In this document: positions 8,453 through 17,567 of the stretch, piece by piece
Layout of the letters: every line of letters starts with the position of its first letter
How positions within the stretch are numbered: position 1 is the stretch's first letter
DNA from: Aliihoeflea sp. 40Bstr573
GTDB lineage: Bacteria > Pseudomonadota > Alphaproteobacteria > Rhizobiales > Rhizobiaceae
Direction: 5' to 3'
Length of the DNA: 64,000 bases
Assembly (NCBI RefSeq): GCF_024105655.1
Contig: NZ_JAAAMH010000005.1
Span: 206,836 to 270,835, forward strand
Notes under the pieces: generated by a model
What the model was told of the DNA's origin: nothing
Seen by the model: only the letters and a program-made list of their open reading frames with translations
Database searches by the model: none
Made by a program: the position numbers and the translations under genes

Positions 8453-9127
8453 ATGGCAAATGGCAAATCGAACCTTCCGGCGGGCCGGCTCATCGGTATC
8501 GCGGCCGTCGCCGGCGTTCTTGCCGGTGCGCTCGGCGTATACGTGATGGGTGGGCCGTCTGGCAACAACGCGCCGATGGTGGCGGGCGGTGCGCCCGATC
8601 CCCAGGCCGTCGCTGCCTGCGAGGCGAAGACGGACGCGGTCGCCGCCATCGATCCGATGATCGCCGGCGAAGTCGCAGCAATGCTGCCGGCCGACCCGCC
8701 GCGCCTCGTCTCCGACCTCGCCTTTAACGACCCGGAAGGCCAGCCGATGCGGCTCGGCGATCTGGGCAAGGTGACGCTGGTCAATCTGTGGGCGACCTGG
8801 TGCGCGCCCTGCCGCGAGGAGATGCCGGCGCTGAACCAGCTTCAGGCCGACATGGGTGGAGAGGATTTCGAGGTCGTCGCCGTCAACATCGACACCGGAG
8901 ACGACACCAAGCCGAAGGCGTTTCTTCAGGAAACCGGCGTCGACCGGCTCGCCTACTACCGCGACAACACGCTCGGTCTCTTCAACGATCTCAAGCGCCG
9001 CAACCTCGCTCTTGGCCTGCCGGTGACGCTCCTCGTCGATGAAGATGGCTGCCTGCTCGGCCACATGAACGGCCCGGCGGAATGGGCGGGCGATGACGCT
9101 CGCAAGCTGATCGAAGCGGCGATGTGA
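8453..9127 (+). CDS. tlpA: TlpA family thiol:disulfide interchange protein
   Basis: 224 aa. One membrane anchor (residues about 12-32), then a periplasmic thioredoxin fold with the redox site WCAPC at 116-120 and the cis-proline loop GLPVT near 187. TlpA-type proteins are periplasmic reductants needed in rhizobia for cytochrome oxidase assembly (reduction of Sco and CuA sites). The ATG at 8453 gives the anchor; the upstream open frame overlaps argH antisense and is ignored. A bidirectional terminator follows. Confidence 0.93.
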   Translation: MANGKSNLPAGRLIGIAAVAGVLAGALGVYVMGGPSGNNAPMVAGGAPDPQAVAACEAKTDAVAAIDPMIAGEVAAMLPADPPRLVSDLAFNDPEGQPMRLGDLGKVTLVNLWATWCAPCREEMPALNQLQADMGGEDFEVVAVNIDTGDDTKPKAFLQETGVDRLAYYRDNTLGLFNDLKRRNLALGLPVTLLVDEDGCLLGHMNGPAEWAGDDARKLIEAAM

Positions 9128-9162
9128 TCTCGCCGGGGCTTCGCGCGGCAGCGCATACAAGG

Positions 9163-9191
9163 AAACGGGCGCTGCGCGGCGCCCGTTTTTT
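9163..9191. terminator. Rho-independent terminator between tlpA and livM
   Basis: GC-rich stem CGGGCGC/GCGCCCG with A/T pairs at its base, followed on the plus strand by six T. It lies between the convergent ends of tlpA and livM and can serve both directions. Confidence 0.85.
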
Positions 9192-9196
9192 CATGT

Positions 9197-10516
9197 TCAA
9201 TGCTTGGCTCTGGCGACCCGCTCGGGGATCAGCCCGCGCGGGCTGAACCTCAGGCACAAAAGCAGGATCAGGCCCATCACCAGTGGCCGCATGTAGGGTG
9301 CGGCGTCGATGAGTTGCAGCCGGATCGGGTTGGACGCGTCCATGCCCGACGTCAAGACCGACATCAACCAACCGCCGACCGGTTCCGCCTCGACCCAGAC
9401 GAACCAGATCAGGAAGCCGCCGAGCACCGCGCCCCAGTTGTTGCCGGAGCCGCCGACGATCACCATCACCCAGATCAGGAAGGTGAAGCGCAGAGGCTGG
9501 TACTGGCCGGGCGTGAACTGGCCGTCGAGCGTCGTCAGCATGGCGCCGGCGATGCCAACCACAGCAGAGCCCAGGATGAAGACCTGCAGATGGCGGCGCG
9601 TCACGTCCTTGCCCATCGCTTCGGCCGCGTCGCGATTGTCGCGGATCGCGCGCATCATGCGTCCCCAGGGCGAATTCAATGCGCGCTCGGCAAGCCACAT
9701 GATGATGATCAGCACGATGGCGAACAGGATCGCGTAGGAAAGCCGCACATAAAGCGCCGAGGCGAAGATCGGATTCAAGTTCAGCGTCGTCGCGAGGTCG
9801 AGGAACCACGGTGCCTGCTGCAATTGCACCTCGTAGGCGACGGGGCGCGGCAGGCCCGAGACGTTCTTGACGCCGCGGGTCAGCCATTCCTCGTTGCGCA
9901 GGACGGCAATGATGATCTCCGAAATGCCGAGCGTGGCGATCGCCAGATAGTCGGCGCGAAGGCCGAGCGCGATCTTGCCCACCATCCAGGCCGCGCCTGC
10001 GGCGAAGACGCCGCCGACCAGCCAAGAGAAGATGATCGGCAGGCCGAGGCCGCCCAGATAGCCGGTGCGGGCGGCGTCATAGCCCTCGATCGCGGCGACC
10101 GCCGGGTCGAAGAAATGACGGATGACGAAATAGCCCGCCACCGCGATCAGGATCGCGACGAAATTGCCCTTTTTGCCGTGGATCTTCTTGCGGGCAAGGA
10201 CGATCAGGCCGATCGTGCCGATGAGCGCGACGATCGTCAGGCCGATGCCCGTCCCGCCCGCCTCCCATGCGCCGGGAACGGGCGGCATGGAGATGACGAT
10301 GCCGGCGAGGCCGCCCAGCGCCGCGAAGCCCATGATGCCGACGTTGAAGAGGCCGGCATAGCCCCACTGGATGTTGACGCCCAGCGCCATGATCGCGGAA
10401 ATCAGGCACAGGTTCAAAATGGTGAGGCTGAGCGTCCAGCTCTGACCGAAACCGACGAGCAAGAGCAGGCCCGCCATGATCGAATAAAGGACGATGATGC
10501 GGTTTCGATTGCTCAC
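9197..10516 (-). CDS. livM: Branched-chain amino acid ABC transporter permease LivM
   Basis: 439 aa with many hydrophobic helices over the whole length and the LivM hallmark GYAGLFNVGIMGFAALGG near residue 55 plus the EAA-type loop SPWGRMMRAIRDN. It forms half of the membrane channel for leucine/isoleucine/valine uptake. The start is GTG overlapping the livH stop by four bases (GTGA). Last gene of the liv operon. At 439 aa it is longer than many LivM proteins because of a loop around residues 100-160; the substrate range cannot be read from sequence. Confidence 0.92.
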   Translation of the reverse strand: MSNRNRIIVLYSIMAGLLLLVGFGQSWTLSLTILNLCLISAIMALGVNIQWGYAGLFNVGIMGFAALGGLAGIVISMPPVPGAWEAGGTGIGLTIVALIGTIGLIVLARKKIHGKKGNFVAILIAVAGYFVIRHFFDPAVAAIEGYDAARTGYLGGLGLPIIFSWLVGGVFAAGAAWMVGKIALGLRADYLAIATLGISEIIIAVLRNEEWLTRGVKNVSGLPRPVAYEVQLQQAPWFLDLATTLNLNPIFASALYVRLSYAILFAIVLIIIMWLAERALNSPWGRMMRAIRDNRDAAEAMGKDVTRRHLQVFILGSAVVGIAGAMLTTLDGQFTPGQYQPLRFTFLIWVMVIVGGSGNNWGAVLGGFLIWFVWVEAEPVGGWLMSVLTSGMDASNPIRLQLIDAAPYMRPLVMGLILLLCLRFSPRGLIPERVARAKH

Positions 10517-11517
10517 AGCACTCTCCCCCGGAAAATGCCCGTCGGTCTAATCAACAGGACGATGACGAGGATCACGAAGGAAATCGCGAATTTGTATTCG
10601 GTCGACAGGAGCTGGACGAGCCCGTCGGGCGCAAAGCCCATATATTCCAGCACGCGCTTGTAGGCGTAGGTCAGCGTCACTTCCGAGAAGGCGACGACGA
10701 ACCCGCCAGCGATCGCGCCGATGGGTTGTCCGATGCCGCCGACGATGGCGGCCGCGAACATCGGCAGCAGGAGCTGGAAGTAGGTGAAGGGACGGAAGCT
10801 CTTGTCGAGGCCGTAGAGGACGCCGGCGATCGTCGCCAGCGCTGCGGCGATCACCCAGGTCACGCGCACGACCTTGTCGGGATTGATGCCAGACAGCAGC
10901 GCCAGGTCCTCGTTGTCCGAATAGGCGCGCATGGCTTTGCCGGTGCGCGAATAGGTGAGAAACCAGAAGAGCGCGACGACGACGACAACGGCCACGACGA
11001 CCGTGATCGCGACGGGCAGGCGGATCGCCAGACCTTCGGCGAGCCCCGTCCATTCACGGAACTCGCGAACGGTGATCAGGAAGCGTTCGCCATCGGCAAA
11101 GCGCTGGTCGTTGGGGCCGATGACGAGGCGGACGATGCCATTCAGCATGAACATGACGCCGACCGAGGCCATGACGAGCACGATCGAGGCCGAATGCTGC
11201 TGGCGATAGAAGCGGAAGACGGTCCGGTCGATGATCAGCGCCATGATCACCGCGCCGATGATGCCGATCGGCAGCGCGAGCAGCGCTGTCGGCAACGGCC
11301 CCAGCGTGACCCCCATGCCGATCAGCCACCAGGTCACCAGGATGGTGATCATCGTGCCGAACGCCATCAGGTCGCCATGGGCGAAGTTGGAAAAACGCAG
11401 GATGCCGAAGACGAGCGTGATTCCGAGCGCGCCGAGCGCGAGCTGCGCGCCATAGGCGAGGCCCGGCAGGAACACGAAATTGGCAAACATCACGAGGGCA
11501 TTGAGAAAGTCGATCAT
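10513..11517 (-). CDS. livH: Branched-chain amino acid ABC transporter permease LivH
   Basis: 334 aa, about eight to nine transmembrane helices. The LivH motif ALGALGITLVFGILRFSNFA is near the N-terminus and the EAA-like loop TGKAMRAYSDNEDLALLSGI about two thirds along. I chose ATG 11517 over the in-frame TTG at 11523 because GGGAGG lies at the right distance before it. Partner of LivM in the permease dimer. Starts just after the livF stop. Confidence 0.93.
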   Translation of the reverse strand: MIDFLNALVMFANFVFLPGLAYGAQLALGALGITLVFGILRFSNFAHGDLMAFGTMITILVTWWLIGMGVTLGPLPTALLALPIGIIGAVIMALIIDRTVFRFYRQQHSASIVLVMASVGVMFMLNGIVRLVIGPNDQRFADGERFLITVREFREWTGLAEGLAIRLPVAITVVVAVVVVVALFWFLTYSRTGKAMRAYSDNEDLALLSGINPDKVVRVTWVIAAALATIAGVLYGLDKSFRPFTYFQLLLPMFAAAIVGGIGQPIGAIAGGFVVAFSEVTLTYAYKRVLEYMGFAPDGLVQLLSTEYKFAISFVILVIVLLIRPTGIFRGRVL

Positions 11518-11519
11518 CG

Positions 11520-12224
11520 TCAACCTCCCAGGAACGAGGCGCGAACCTCGGGGTTGGCGAGAAGGGCTTCGCCGGTATCGGTGAAGCGGTTGCGGCCCTG
11601 GACGAGCACATAGCCGCGATCTGCGATGGCGAGCGCCTGGCGCGCATTCTGCTCGACCATCATCACGGCGATGCCGGTGGCGGCGACGTCGAGGATGCGG
11701 TCGAACAGTTCGTCCATGACGATCGGCGAGACGCCGGCGGTCGGCTCGTCGAGCATCAGCACCGAAGGCTGCGTCATCAGGGCGCGGCCGACGGCCACCT
11801 GCTGGCGCTGGCCGCCCGACAATTCGCCGGCCGGCTGCTTGCGCTTCTCCTTCAGGATCGGGAACAGGTCGAAGACCTGCGCCATCGTGTCGGAAAAGTC
11901 GTCATTGCGAATATAGGCGCCCATCTCCAGGTTCTCCTGGACGGTCATCGTGACGAAGACGTTGGAGGTCTGCGGCACGAAGCCCATGCCGGCGACGACG
12001 CGGTCCTGCGGCGACAGTTTCGTGATGTCCTTTTCGCCGAGGCGAACCTGGCCCTCGCGCAGGCTGAGCATCCCGAACATCGCCTTCATTGCGGTCGACT
12101 TGCCGGCGCCGTTGGGGCCGACGATGACCGCGATCTCGCCTTTTTCGACGGCGATGGTGCAGGAGTGGAGAATGTCCGCGCCGCCATAGCCGCCGGTCAT
12201 GTTCTCACCGATGAGGAAGCTCAT
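11520..12224 (-). CDS. livF: Branched-chain amino acid ABC transporter ATP-binding protein LivF
   Basis: 234 aa. Walker A GPNGAGKST at about 36-44, signature ELSGGQRQQ and Walker [15 protein letters not shown], the LivF form of the motif. ATG 12224 follows GGGAGG and overlaps the livG stop by four bases. Energises uptake together with LivG. The open frame extends upstream only through antiphase livG sequence. Confidence 0.94.
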   Translation of the reverse strand: MSFLIGENMTGGYGGADILHSCTIAVEKGEIAVIVGPNGAGKSTAMKAMFGMLSLREGQVRLGEKDITKLSPQDRVVAGMGFVPQTSNVFVTMTVQENLEMGAYIRNDDFSDTMAQVFDLFPILKEKRKQPAGELSGGQRQQVAVGRALMTQPSVLMLDEPTAGVSPIVMDELFDRILDVAATGIAVMMVEQNARQALAIADRGYVLVQGRNRFTDTGEALLANPEVRASFLGG

Positions 12225-13018
12225 GCTACGCCTCCCTGCTTGACCTTGGGCGGGCGCTGCCTGAGCCCGGTGCCGAGATAGGCCTCGATGACCTGCTCGT
12301 TGGCCTTGACCTCGTCGACCTTGCCCTCGACCAGCACGCGGCCCTCGGCCATGACGATCACCGGGTCGCAAAGGCGGCCGATGAAGTCCATGTCGTGCTC
12401 GATCATGCAGAAGGTGTAGCCGCGTTCCTTGTTGAGGCGCACGATGGCGTCTCCCAGCGTATTGAGGAGCGTGCGGTTGACGCCCGCGCCGACCTCGTCG
12501 AGGAAGACGATCTTGGCGTCGACCATCATCGTGCGGCCGAGTTCCAGAAGCTTCTTCTGGCCGCCCGACAGGTTCCCGGCGAGTTCGTCCGCGACATGGC
12601 TGATTTCGAGGAACTCGATAACCTCGTCGGCGCGCCTGCGCACCTCCGCCTCGCGCTCGCGCACCTTGGAAGGGCGCAGCCATACATCGACCAGCGTCTC
12701 GCCGGGCTGGGCCGGCGGGACCATCATCAGGTTTTCGCGCACGGTCAGCGTTGAAAACTCATGCGCGATCTGGAAGGTGCGCAAAAGCCCCATGTGAAAG
12801 AGCTCGTGCGGCGGCAAACCGGTGATGTCCTGACCGTCGAGCCAGACTTTTCCGGAGGTGGGTTTGTAATGGCCTGCGATCACGTTGAAGAGCGTCGTCT
12901 TGCCGGCGCCATTCGGGCCGATCAGGCCCGTGATGGAGCCCTCGGCGATTTCGATGCTTGCGCCATCGACCGCCTTGATGCCTCCAAAGTGCATATGCAG
13001 ATCGTCTACCTTGATCAT
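12221..13018 (-). CDS. livG: Branched-chain amino acid ABC transporter ATP-binding protein LivG
   Basis: 265 aa. Walker [10 protein letters not shown], signature NLSGGQKKLLELGR and the LivG-type Walker B VFLDEVGAGVN; many LivG proteins have DEPAAG or DEVMAG here, so EVGAG is within family variation. ATG 13018 (MIKVDDLHM) follows GGGG with correct spacing; the upstream 33 codons lack family similarity. Second cytoplasmic ATPase of the importer. It follows livK after a 292 bp spacer with a hairpin. Confidence 0.94.
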   Translation of the reverse strand: MIKVDDLHMHFGGIKAVDGASIEIAEGSITGLIGPNGAGKTTLFNVIAGHYKPTSGKVWLDGQDITGLPPHELFHMGLLRTFQIAHEFSTLTVRENLMMVPPAQPGETLVDVWLRPSKVREREAEVRRRADEVIEFLEISHVADELAGNLSGGQKKLLELGRTMMVDAKIVFLDEVGAGVNRTLLNTLGDAIVRLNKERGYTFCMIEHDMDFIGRLCDPVIVMAEGRVLVEGKVDEVKANEQVIEAYLGTGLRQRPPKVKQGGVA

Positions 13019-13260
13019 GCAATTCCCCTGGGCCGCGTTTTTGTGATTGTACCGTCGTAAGAGGCTCGCGTCCGCTAGCCAGCCTGATCGCGCGCATGCG
13101 CAGTCGGCGTCCGCCACGGTTCCCGACGCCCCCTCGTCGGATCTGCAGGGCTACGGCTGACGCCCCGCAATTCGTGGGAGCGCCAATAACGAGTGAAAAC
13201 ACAAAAGTCGAGTGCGTGACTCATACAGTCCCGTGAGTGCGACCATTTTGAAGGACAAAT

Positions 13261-13285
13261 GGCCCGGCGATGTCCTCGCCGGGCC
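13261..13285 (-). terminator. Hairpin after livK (partial terminator) in the livK-livG spacer
   Basis: Perfect 10 bp stem GGCCCGGCGA/TCGCCGGGCC with a 5-base loop, 26 bases after the livK stop on the minus strand, followed by ATTTGTCCTT, a weak T tract. The rest of the 292 bp spacer (13019-13310) shows no gene. The arrangement suggests attenuation giving more LivK than membrane components; an additional promoter for livG may lie in the spacer but I cannot identify one securely. Confidence 0.7.
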
Positions 13286-13310
13286 ATAATCTTACACGAC
13301 TGCCGTCAGA

Positions 13311-14513
13311 TCAGCGATAGCCGACAGTCTTGAACGCGCCGTCTTCGACGATGTATTCGCGATAGCTGCCGGCTGCTTCGCCGGGGCCGATCAGCTCGAC
13401 ATTGGTGACGCCGACATAGTCGACATCGCCGCCGTCCTTGAGGATTTCCAGACCCTTGGCGAGTTCACCCGGCAGGATCGGCTCGCCGGGGCCGTTGGCC
13501 ACTTCCAGCATCGCGTCGCGGATGGCGGTGCGGTCGGCCGAGCCGGCCTTCTGGATGGCGAGCGCGATCAGCGCGCCGGCGTCATAGCTTTCGCCGGTAT
13601 ACGAGCTGGTCGGGTCGATGTCGGCCGCCTCGGCGAGCGTTGCGAACATCTCCGAGCCTTCACCCTCGACGCCTGGCAGGACGCCGATCGTGCCTTCGAG
13701 GTCTTCGCCGATCGCGTCGATCAGGCTCTGGCCGTACATGCCGTCGCCGAGTGCGAAGCGGTCGAACGCGCCAGTGTCGATCGCCGAGCGAATGATGCCG
13801 ACGCCGCCCTGGTCGACATAGCCAAGAACGACGAGGACATCGCCGCCGGCTGCGGCGAGCGCGCCGACCTCTGCCGAATAGTCGCCCTTGCCGTCGTCAT
13901 GCGGAGCGGCGATCGTCACCGTGCCGCCGGCAGCTTCGAAGGCCGCCACGAAGGCGTCCGAGAAGCCCTTGCCGTAGTCGTTGTTGGTGTAGGACACGGC
14001 GACCGACGTGATGTCGTTGTCGGTCAGGACCTCGGTCAGCACTTCGCCCTGGCGGGCGTCGGACGGGGCGGTGCGGAAGAAGTAGTCGTTGTCCTCGATG
14101 GTCGAGAGCGCCGGCGAGGTAGCCGAGGGCGACACCATGACCAGGCCGTTCGGGACGGCGACGCCGTTGGCGATGCCGATCGTCACGCCCGAACAGTCGG
14201 CGCCCATGATGGCGGCGACGTTGTCAGTCGTCACGAGGCGCTCGGCGGCGGCCGTCGCGGCGGCGTTGTCGATGCAGGTGGAATCGGCGCGGACCGGCTT
14301 CAGCGTAGCACCGTCGAGCAGCATGCCGCTCTCGTTGACTTCGGAGAAGGCGAGTTCGGCGCTGGCGGCCATGCCGGGCGTAATGCTTTCCAGCGGGCCG
14401 GTGAAGCCAAGAATGATGCCGACGTTGATCTCTTCCTGCGCCGAAGCTGCACCAGCGGCGAGAAGCGCTGCGCCAGCTACCGAAGCGGCAAAGATCTTGC
14501 GGATATTGGACAT
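13311..14513 (-). CDS. livK: Branched-chain amino acid ABC transporter substrate-binding protein
   Basis: 400 aa. Sec signal peptide (residues 1-25, cut after ASA) then a type I periplasmic-binding fold; the segments INVGIILGFTGPLESI, ADSTCIDNAAATAAAERLV and SYTNNDYGKGF are typical of the Leu/Ile/Val-binding family. ATG 14513 is preceded by GGGAGG. It captures ligand in the periplasm for LivHMGF encoded just downstream. Ligand specificity (branched-chain amino acids, other amino acids or amides) cannot be decided. Confidence 0.92.
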   Translation of the reverse strand: MSNIRKIFAASVAGAALLAAGAASAQEEINVGIILGFTGPLESITPGMAASAELAFSEVNESGMLLDGATLKPVRADSTCIDNAAATAAAERLVTTDNVAAIMGADCSGVTIGIANGVAVPNGLVMVSPSATSPALSTIEDNDYFFRTAPSDARQGEVLTEVLTDNDITSVAVSYTNNDYGKGFSDAFVAAFEAAGGTVTIAAPHDDGKGDYSAEVGALAAAGGDVLVVLGYVDQGGVGIIRSAIDTGAFDRFALGDGMYGQSLIDAIGEDLEGTIGVLPGVEGEGSEMFATLAEAADIDPTSSYTGESYDAGALIALAIQKAGSADRTAIRDAMLEVANGPGEPILPGELAKGLEILKDGGDVDYVGVTNVELIGPGEAAGSYREYIVEDGAFKTVGYR

Positions 14514-14750
14514 TGATATGCCTCCCTTTGGAGAGTGTTCCTGAGTTTGAAGTTCGCCCGGATCTGGACTAGCCCGGATTGGCGGCGATATTCCAACCTG
14601 CGTTTCGGTTTGTAAAGCCTACAGAATCTGGATTTTGGCGGCCGGTTAACGCCAAGACGTCCAGCCTTCGTAAAAGTGCAATGCAAGTCTAACCGAATGT
14701 TCACTCGTCTCGCTTATTGAAGAGACAAGCTGACGTTGGAGGACACCGGC

Positions 14751-15557
14751 TTGAACCACACCGACCGCGCCTTTGCCGGCAAGCCGCGCATATCGCGACG
14801 AGGTGCCCGGATGCTCGCCCGGTGGACGGTTCTGGGCACGCTCGGTTGCCTTTCGATCTCGCTGGCCTGGAACTGGCTCGCCTTCCGCGACATGGATGCC
14901 ACGGCGCTGCGGCAGGGGCTTTTAAGCGCAACCGTGCTGCCGATCATCCTTGCTGGGCCGCTCTTCTTCTACCTCACCTTGAAACTGCGCGAACTGGCGG
15001 GCGCCAATCACAAACTCGCCGAACTCGCTTCCACCGACGATCTGACGAAATGCCTTAATCGCCGTGCGCTGATCGCGAATGTCGAGCGGATACTCGAGCA
15101 GCGCGACCGGACCGCGCAGGGTGCCCTTCTCGTCATCGATGCCGACCATTTCAAGCAGGTCAACGATCGCTACGGACACCACCAGGGCGATCTCGCGCTG
15201 ATCCGGATCGCCTCGATCGTCCGAAGCTGCGTGCGTCAGGGCGACCTCGTCGGACGCATGGGCGGCGAGGAATTTGCCGTACTTCTCGAGGGCGTAGGGG
15301 CTGACCAGGCGGTGCACATCGCAGAACGCATACGCCGGGCGGCCGAGGCGACACCGCTGCGCATCGACGGATCGGAGCACCGGCTGACGATCAGCGTCGG
15401 CTGCGCGGCTTTTTCGGGGCCCGCCAGGTTCCGCGACCTTTTCTCGCTGGCCGACCAGCGGCTTTACGACGCCAAGCGCCAGGGCAGAAACCGGGTCGAG
15501 GCCGATGGGGACCGAGGGTCGGGCACACTAGCCGGTGAAACGAAAAAGGCCGGCTGA
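14751..15557 (+). CDS. Diguanylate cyclase (GGDEF domain) with two transmembrane helices
   Basis: 268 aa. Two hydrophobic helices near residues 25-45 and 57-77 anchor a C-terminal GGDEF domain. The active loop is GGEEF (171-175) and the inhibitory I-site RxxD (RQGD, 162-165) sits exactly five residues before it, so it should make cyclic-di-GMP and be product-inhibited. I chose TTG 14751 because GGAGGA ends seven bases before it; a TTG at 14736 is in frame but lacks a ribosome site. No sensory domain beyond the membrane segments is visible. It stands alone, facing livK divergently, and its stop lies in the following terminator. Confidence 0.88.
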   Translation: MNHTDRAFAGKPRISRRGARMLARWTVLGTLGCLSISLAWNWLAFRDMDATALRQGLLSATVLPIILAGPLFFYLTLKLRELAGANHKLAELASTDDLTKCLNRRALIANVERILEQRDRTAQGALLVIDADHFKQVNDRYGHHQGDLALIRIASIVRSCVRQGDLVGRMGGEEFAVLLEGVGADQAVHIAERIRRAAEATPLRIDGSEHRLTISVGCAAFSGPARFRDLFSLADQRLYDAKRQGRNRVEADGDRGSGTLAGETKKAG

Positions 15558-15577
15558 AAAGCCGGCCTTCTTGTTTC
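15546..15577. terminator. Bidirectional terminator between the GGDEF gene and the OMP gene
   Basis: Stem AAGGCCGGC/GCCGGCCTT with loop TGAAAA; a T-rich tail on both strands (five T on the minus strand). It separates convergent genes. Confidence 0.85.
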
Positions 15578-15589
15578 GTACTGGGAAGA

Positions 15590-16417
15590 TCAGAAGCGGT
15601 AGGAAATCTTCGCGGTAACCGTGTGGAAATCGAAATCGCCGTCGGTGCCAGTCAAATTCGTGCCGCCGGGATTGCTTCCCGCGCCGCCACCTGCGCCGCC
15701 GAAAGGACCGCCCTGCAGGTTTGCCTGGAAGTCGTTGTCGCCGAGGTTGGTGTAGAGATATTCGAGGCCGATCGACCAGTTCTGCGTCAGGCGCGCTTCG
15801 ACGCCGCCGCCGACCGTATAGCCGAAATCACTGTCCTGACCGCCGGAGGTAGTGACCGTCGTTGCCGGCGACCGCGCGCCCTGCCGATAGTTGAAATCGA
15901 CGTCGCCATAGGCCAGACCGCCGGTGACGTAGCCGAGGAAGTTCTCGCTGAATGCGTAACCGAGACGGCCACGCAGCGTCGCCAGATAGTCGAGATCGCG
16001 CGAGATCACATACTCGGCCGGCGAACGCGAGAAGGCGCGCTGTTCGTCGCCGATATCCGTGTAGTTCACGTCAAGAATGGCGCCGTAGACGATGTTGCCT
16101 GCCTGCCAGTCATAACCGACATGGACGCCGCCGACGAAGCCGTCCTCGAAGTCGCCATTGGCGTTGAAGCCGCCGGGAGGATCTCCTGCTACGCCCGGGG
16201 AGAACGGGGTTACCAGCGCCGCTGTGAACGGATCGAGCTGGACCTGTCCGGTCGAACCGAAGCCATAGCCGGCCTGGATGCCGGCGTAGAAACCGGCCCA
16301 GCTCACATTGGACACCACGTCCATCGGCATCGGGGCCGGTTCGTTGTAGATGACGTCGGCGGCCATTGCCGAGCTGGCAGCGAAAGTCGCGGGCAGTGCA
16401 AGTAGAATACGCTTCAT
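15590..16417 (-). CDS. Outer membrane beta-barrel protein (Omp25/RopB-like porin family)
   Basis: 275 aa. Signal peptide (residues 1-20, cut after AMA) followed by alternating amphipathic strands rich in Gly, Tyr and Asn, and a C-terminal aromatic end (TAKISYRF) typical of barrels assembled by BAM. The motifs WAGFYAGIQAGYGFG and SIGLEYLYTNLG are characteristic of the 8-strand rhizobial/Brucella Omp25 family. A Gly/Asn-rich loop lies near residues 240-260. ATG 16417 has GGAGGG upstream. Probable surface-stability role; exact function unknown. Confidence 0.88.
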   Translation of the reverse strand: MKRILLALPATFAASSAMAADVIYNEPAPMPMDVVSNVSWAGFYAGIQAGYGFGSTGQVQLDPFTAALVTPFSPGVAGDPPGGFNANGDFEDGFVGGVHVGYDWQAGNIVYGAILDVNYTDIGDEQRAFSRSPAEYVISRDLDYLATLRGRLGYAFSENFLGYVTGGLAYGDVDFNYRQGARSPATTVTTSGGQDSDFGYTVGGGVEARLTQNWSIGLEYLYTNLGDNDFQANLQGGPFGGAGGGAGSNPGGTNLTGTDGDFDFHTVTAKISYRF

Positions 16418-16556
16418 GAATTTGCCCTCCAGTTGAGACGATGCAGCAACGAAGGGGTAGGCGGGGAGTTGCACAACCCCAAGTAAACTAAGACGTGATC
16501 GCGTTCGAAATCGGGCAACGTGACAAAATTGCCATAATTTAGAAAACGCGCGGAAA

Positions 16557-17438
16557 TCAACGCGTTGGCACGGGGTGCTCGCCGCGGTAGTCGTAGAATC
16601 CGCGGCCCGACTTGCGGCCGAGCCAGCCGGCTTCGACATATTTCACCAGGAGCGGGCAGGGCCGGTACTTGGAATCCGCAAGCCCGTCATGAAGCACCTG
16701 CATGATCGAGAGGCAGGTGTCGAGGCCGATGAAATCGGCCAGTTGCAGCGGGCCCATCGGATGATTTGCGCCCAGTTTCATGGCCGTGTCGATCGCCTCG
16801 ACCGAGCCAACACCCTCATAGAGCGTGTAGATCGCCTCGTTGATCATCGGCAGGAGAATCCGGTTGACGATGAAGGCCGGGAAATCCTCGGCGACCGTGA
16901 TCGTCTTGTCCAGACTGGCGACGAATGCGCGGGCGGTCTCGAAGGTCGAATCCTCGGTCGCGATGCCGCGCACGAGTTCGACCAGCTTCATTACCGGCAC
17001 CGGGTTCATGAAATGGATGCCGATGAAGCGTTCCGGCCGGTCGGTCTGTGCCGCAAGGCGCGTGATGGAGATCGACGAGGTGTTGGTCGCGAGGATGGCC
17101 TCGGGATTGAGGAGCGGGCATAGCTGCGCATAGATCTTGCGCTTGATCGTCTCGTCCTCGCTCGCCGCTTCGATGACGAGGTCGCAATCCGCGAGTTCTT
17201 GAAGGCTGGAGGCGGGCAGGATCGAGTCGAGCGCCTTGCGGCGGCTTTCCTCATCCAGCTTGCCGGAATGCACCTGCCGGGCAAGGTTGCCGCTGATCGT
17301 GGCGATGCCCGACTCGATCCGCTCGGACGAGATGTCGTAGACCTTCACCTTGTACCCTGAGATCGCCGCGACATGCGCGATACCGCCACCCATCTGGCCA
17401 GCGCCGATCACGCCGATCGTCCTGATTGTACCCGTCAT
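16557..17438 (-). CDS. hbd: 3-hydroxybutyryl-CoA dehydrogenase
   Basis: 293 aa. The N-terminal Rossmann motif GVIGAGQMGGGIAHVAA binds NAD(H); HFMNPVPVMKLVE holds the catalytic His; the C-terminal domain contains GANHPMGPLQLADFIGLD, all diagnostic of single-domain short-chain 3-hydroxyacyl-CoA dehydrogenases (Hbd/PaaH). It oxidises 3-hydroxybutyryl-CoA to acetoacetyl-CoA. It lies downstream of etfBA, which accept electrons from acyl-CoA dehydrogenases, but a terminator separates them. Direction (butyrate oxidation or PHB-related) is inferred. Confidence 0.93.
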   Translation of the reverse strand: MTGTIRTIGVIGAGQMGGGIAHVAAISGYKVKVYDISSERIESGIATISGNLARQVHSGKLDEESRRKALDSILPASSLQELADCDLVIEAASEDETIKRKIYAQLCPLLNPEAILATNTSSISITRLAAQTDRPERFIGIHFMNPVPVMKLVELVRGIATEDSTFETARAFVASLDKTITVAEDFPAFIVNRILLPMINEAIYTLYEGVGSVEAIDTAMKLGANHPMGPLQLADFIGLDTCLSIMQVLHDGLADSKYRPCPLLVKYVEAGWLGRKSGRGFYDYRGEHPVPTR

Positions 17439-17502
17439 CGTGATGTAATCCCGTCGAGCCGCCTTCGTATGGGCGTCTTCACTTCATATTGCGGTGCAAA
17501 GT

Positions 17503-17535
17503 AAAAGGGCGAGACTGGTTCGTCCAGTCCCGCCC
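17503..17535 (-). terminator. Terminator downstream of etfA
   Basis: On the minus strand a stem GGGCG-GACTGG/CCAGTC-CGCCC with one internal mismatch, then TTTTAC. It lies 33 bases after the etfA stop. Confidence 0.75.
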
Positions 17536-17567
17536 GCTGTCATTTGCAACAATTCCCGACGGCTGTG

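Noticed and set aside
8423..9160. 246-codon extension of argH upstream
   Set aside because: Antisense to tlpA; ArgH starts at [15 protein letters not shown].
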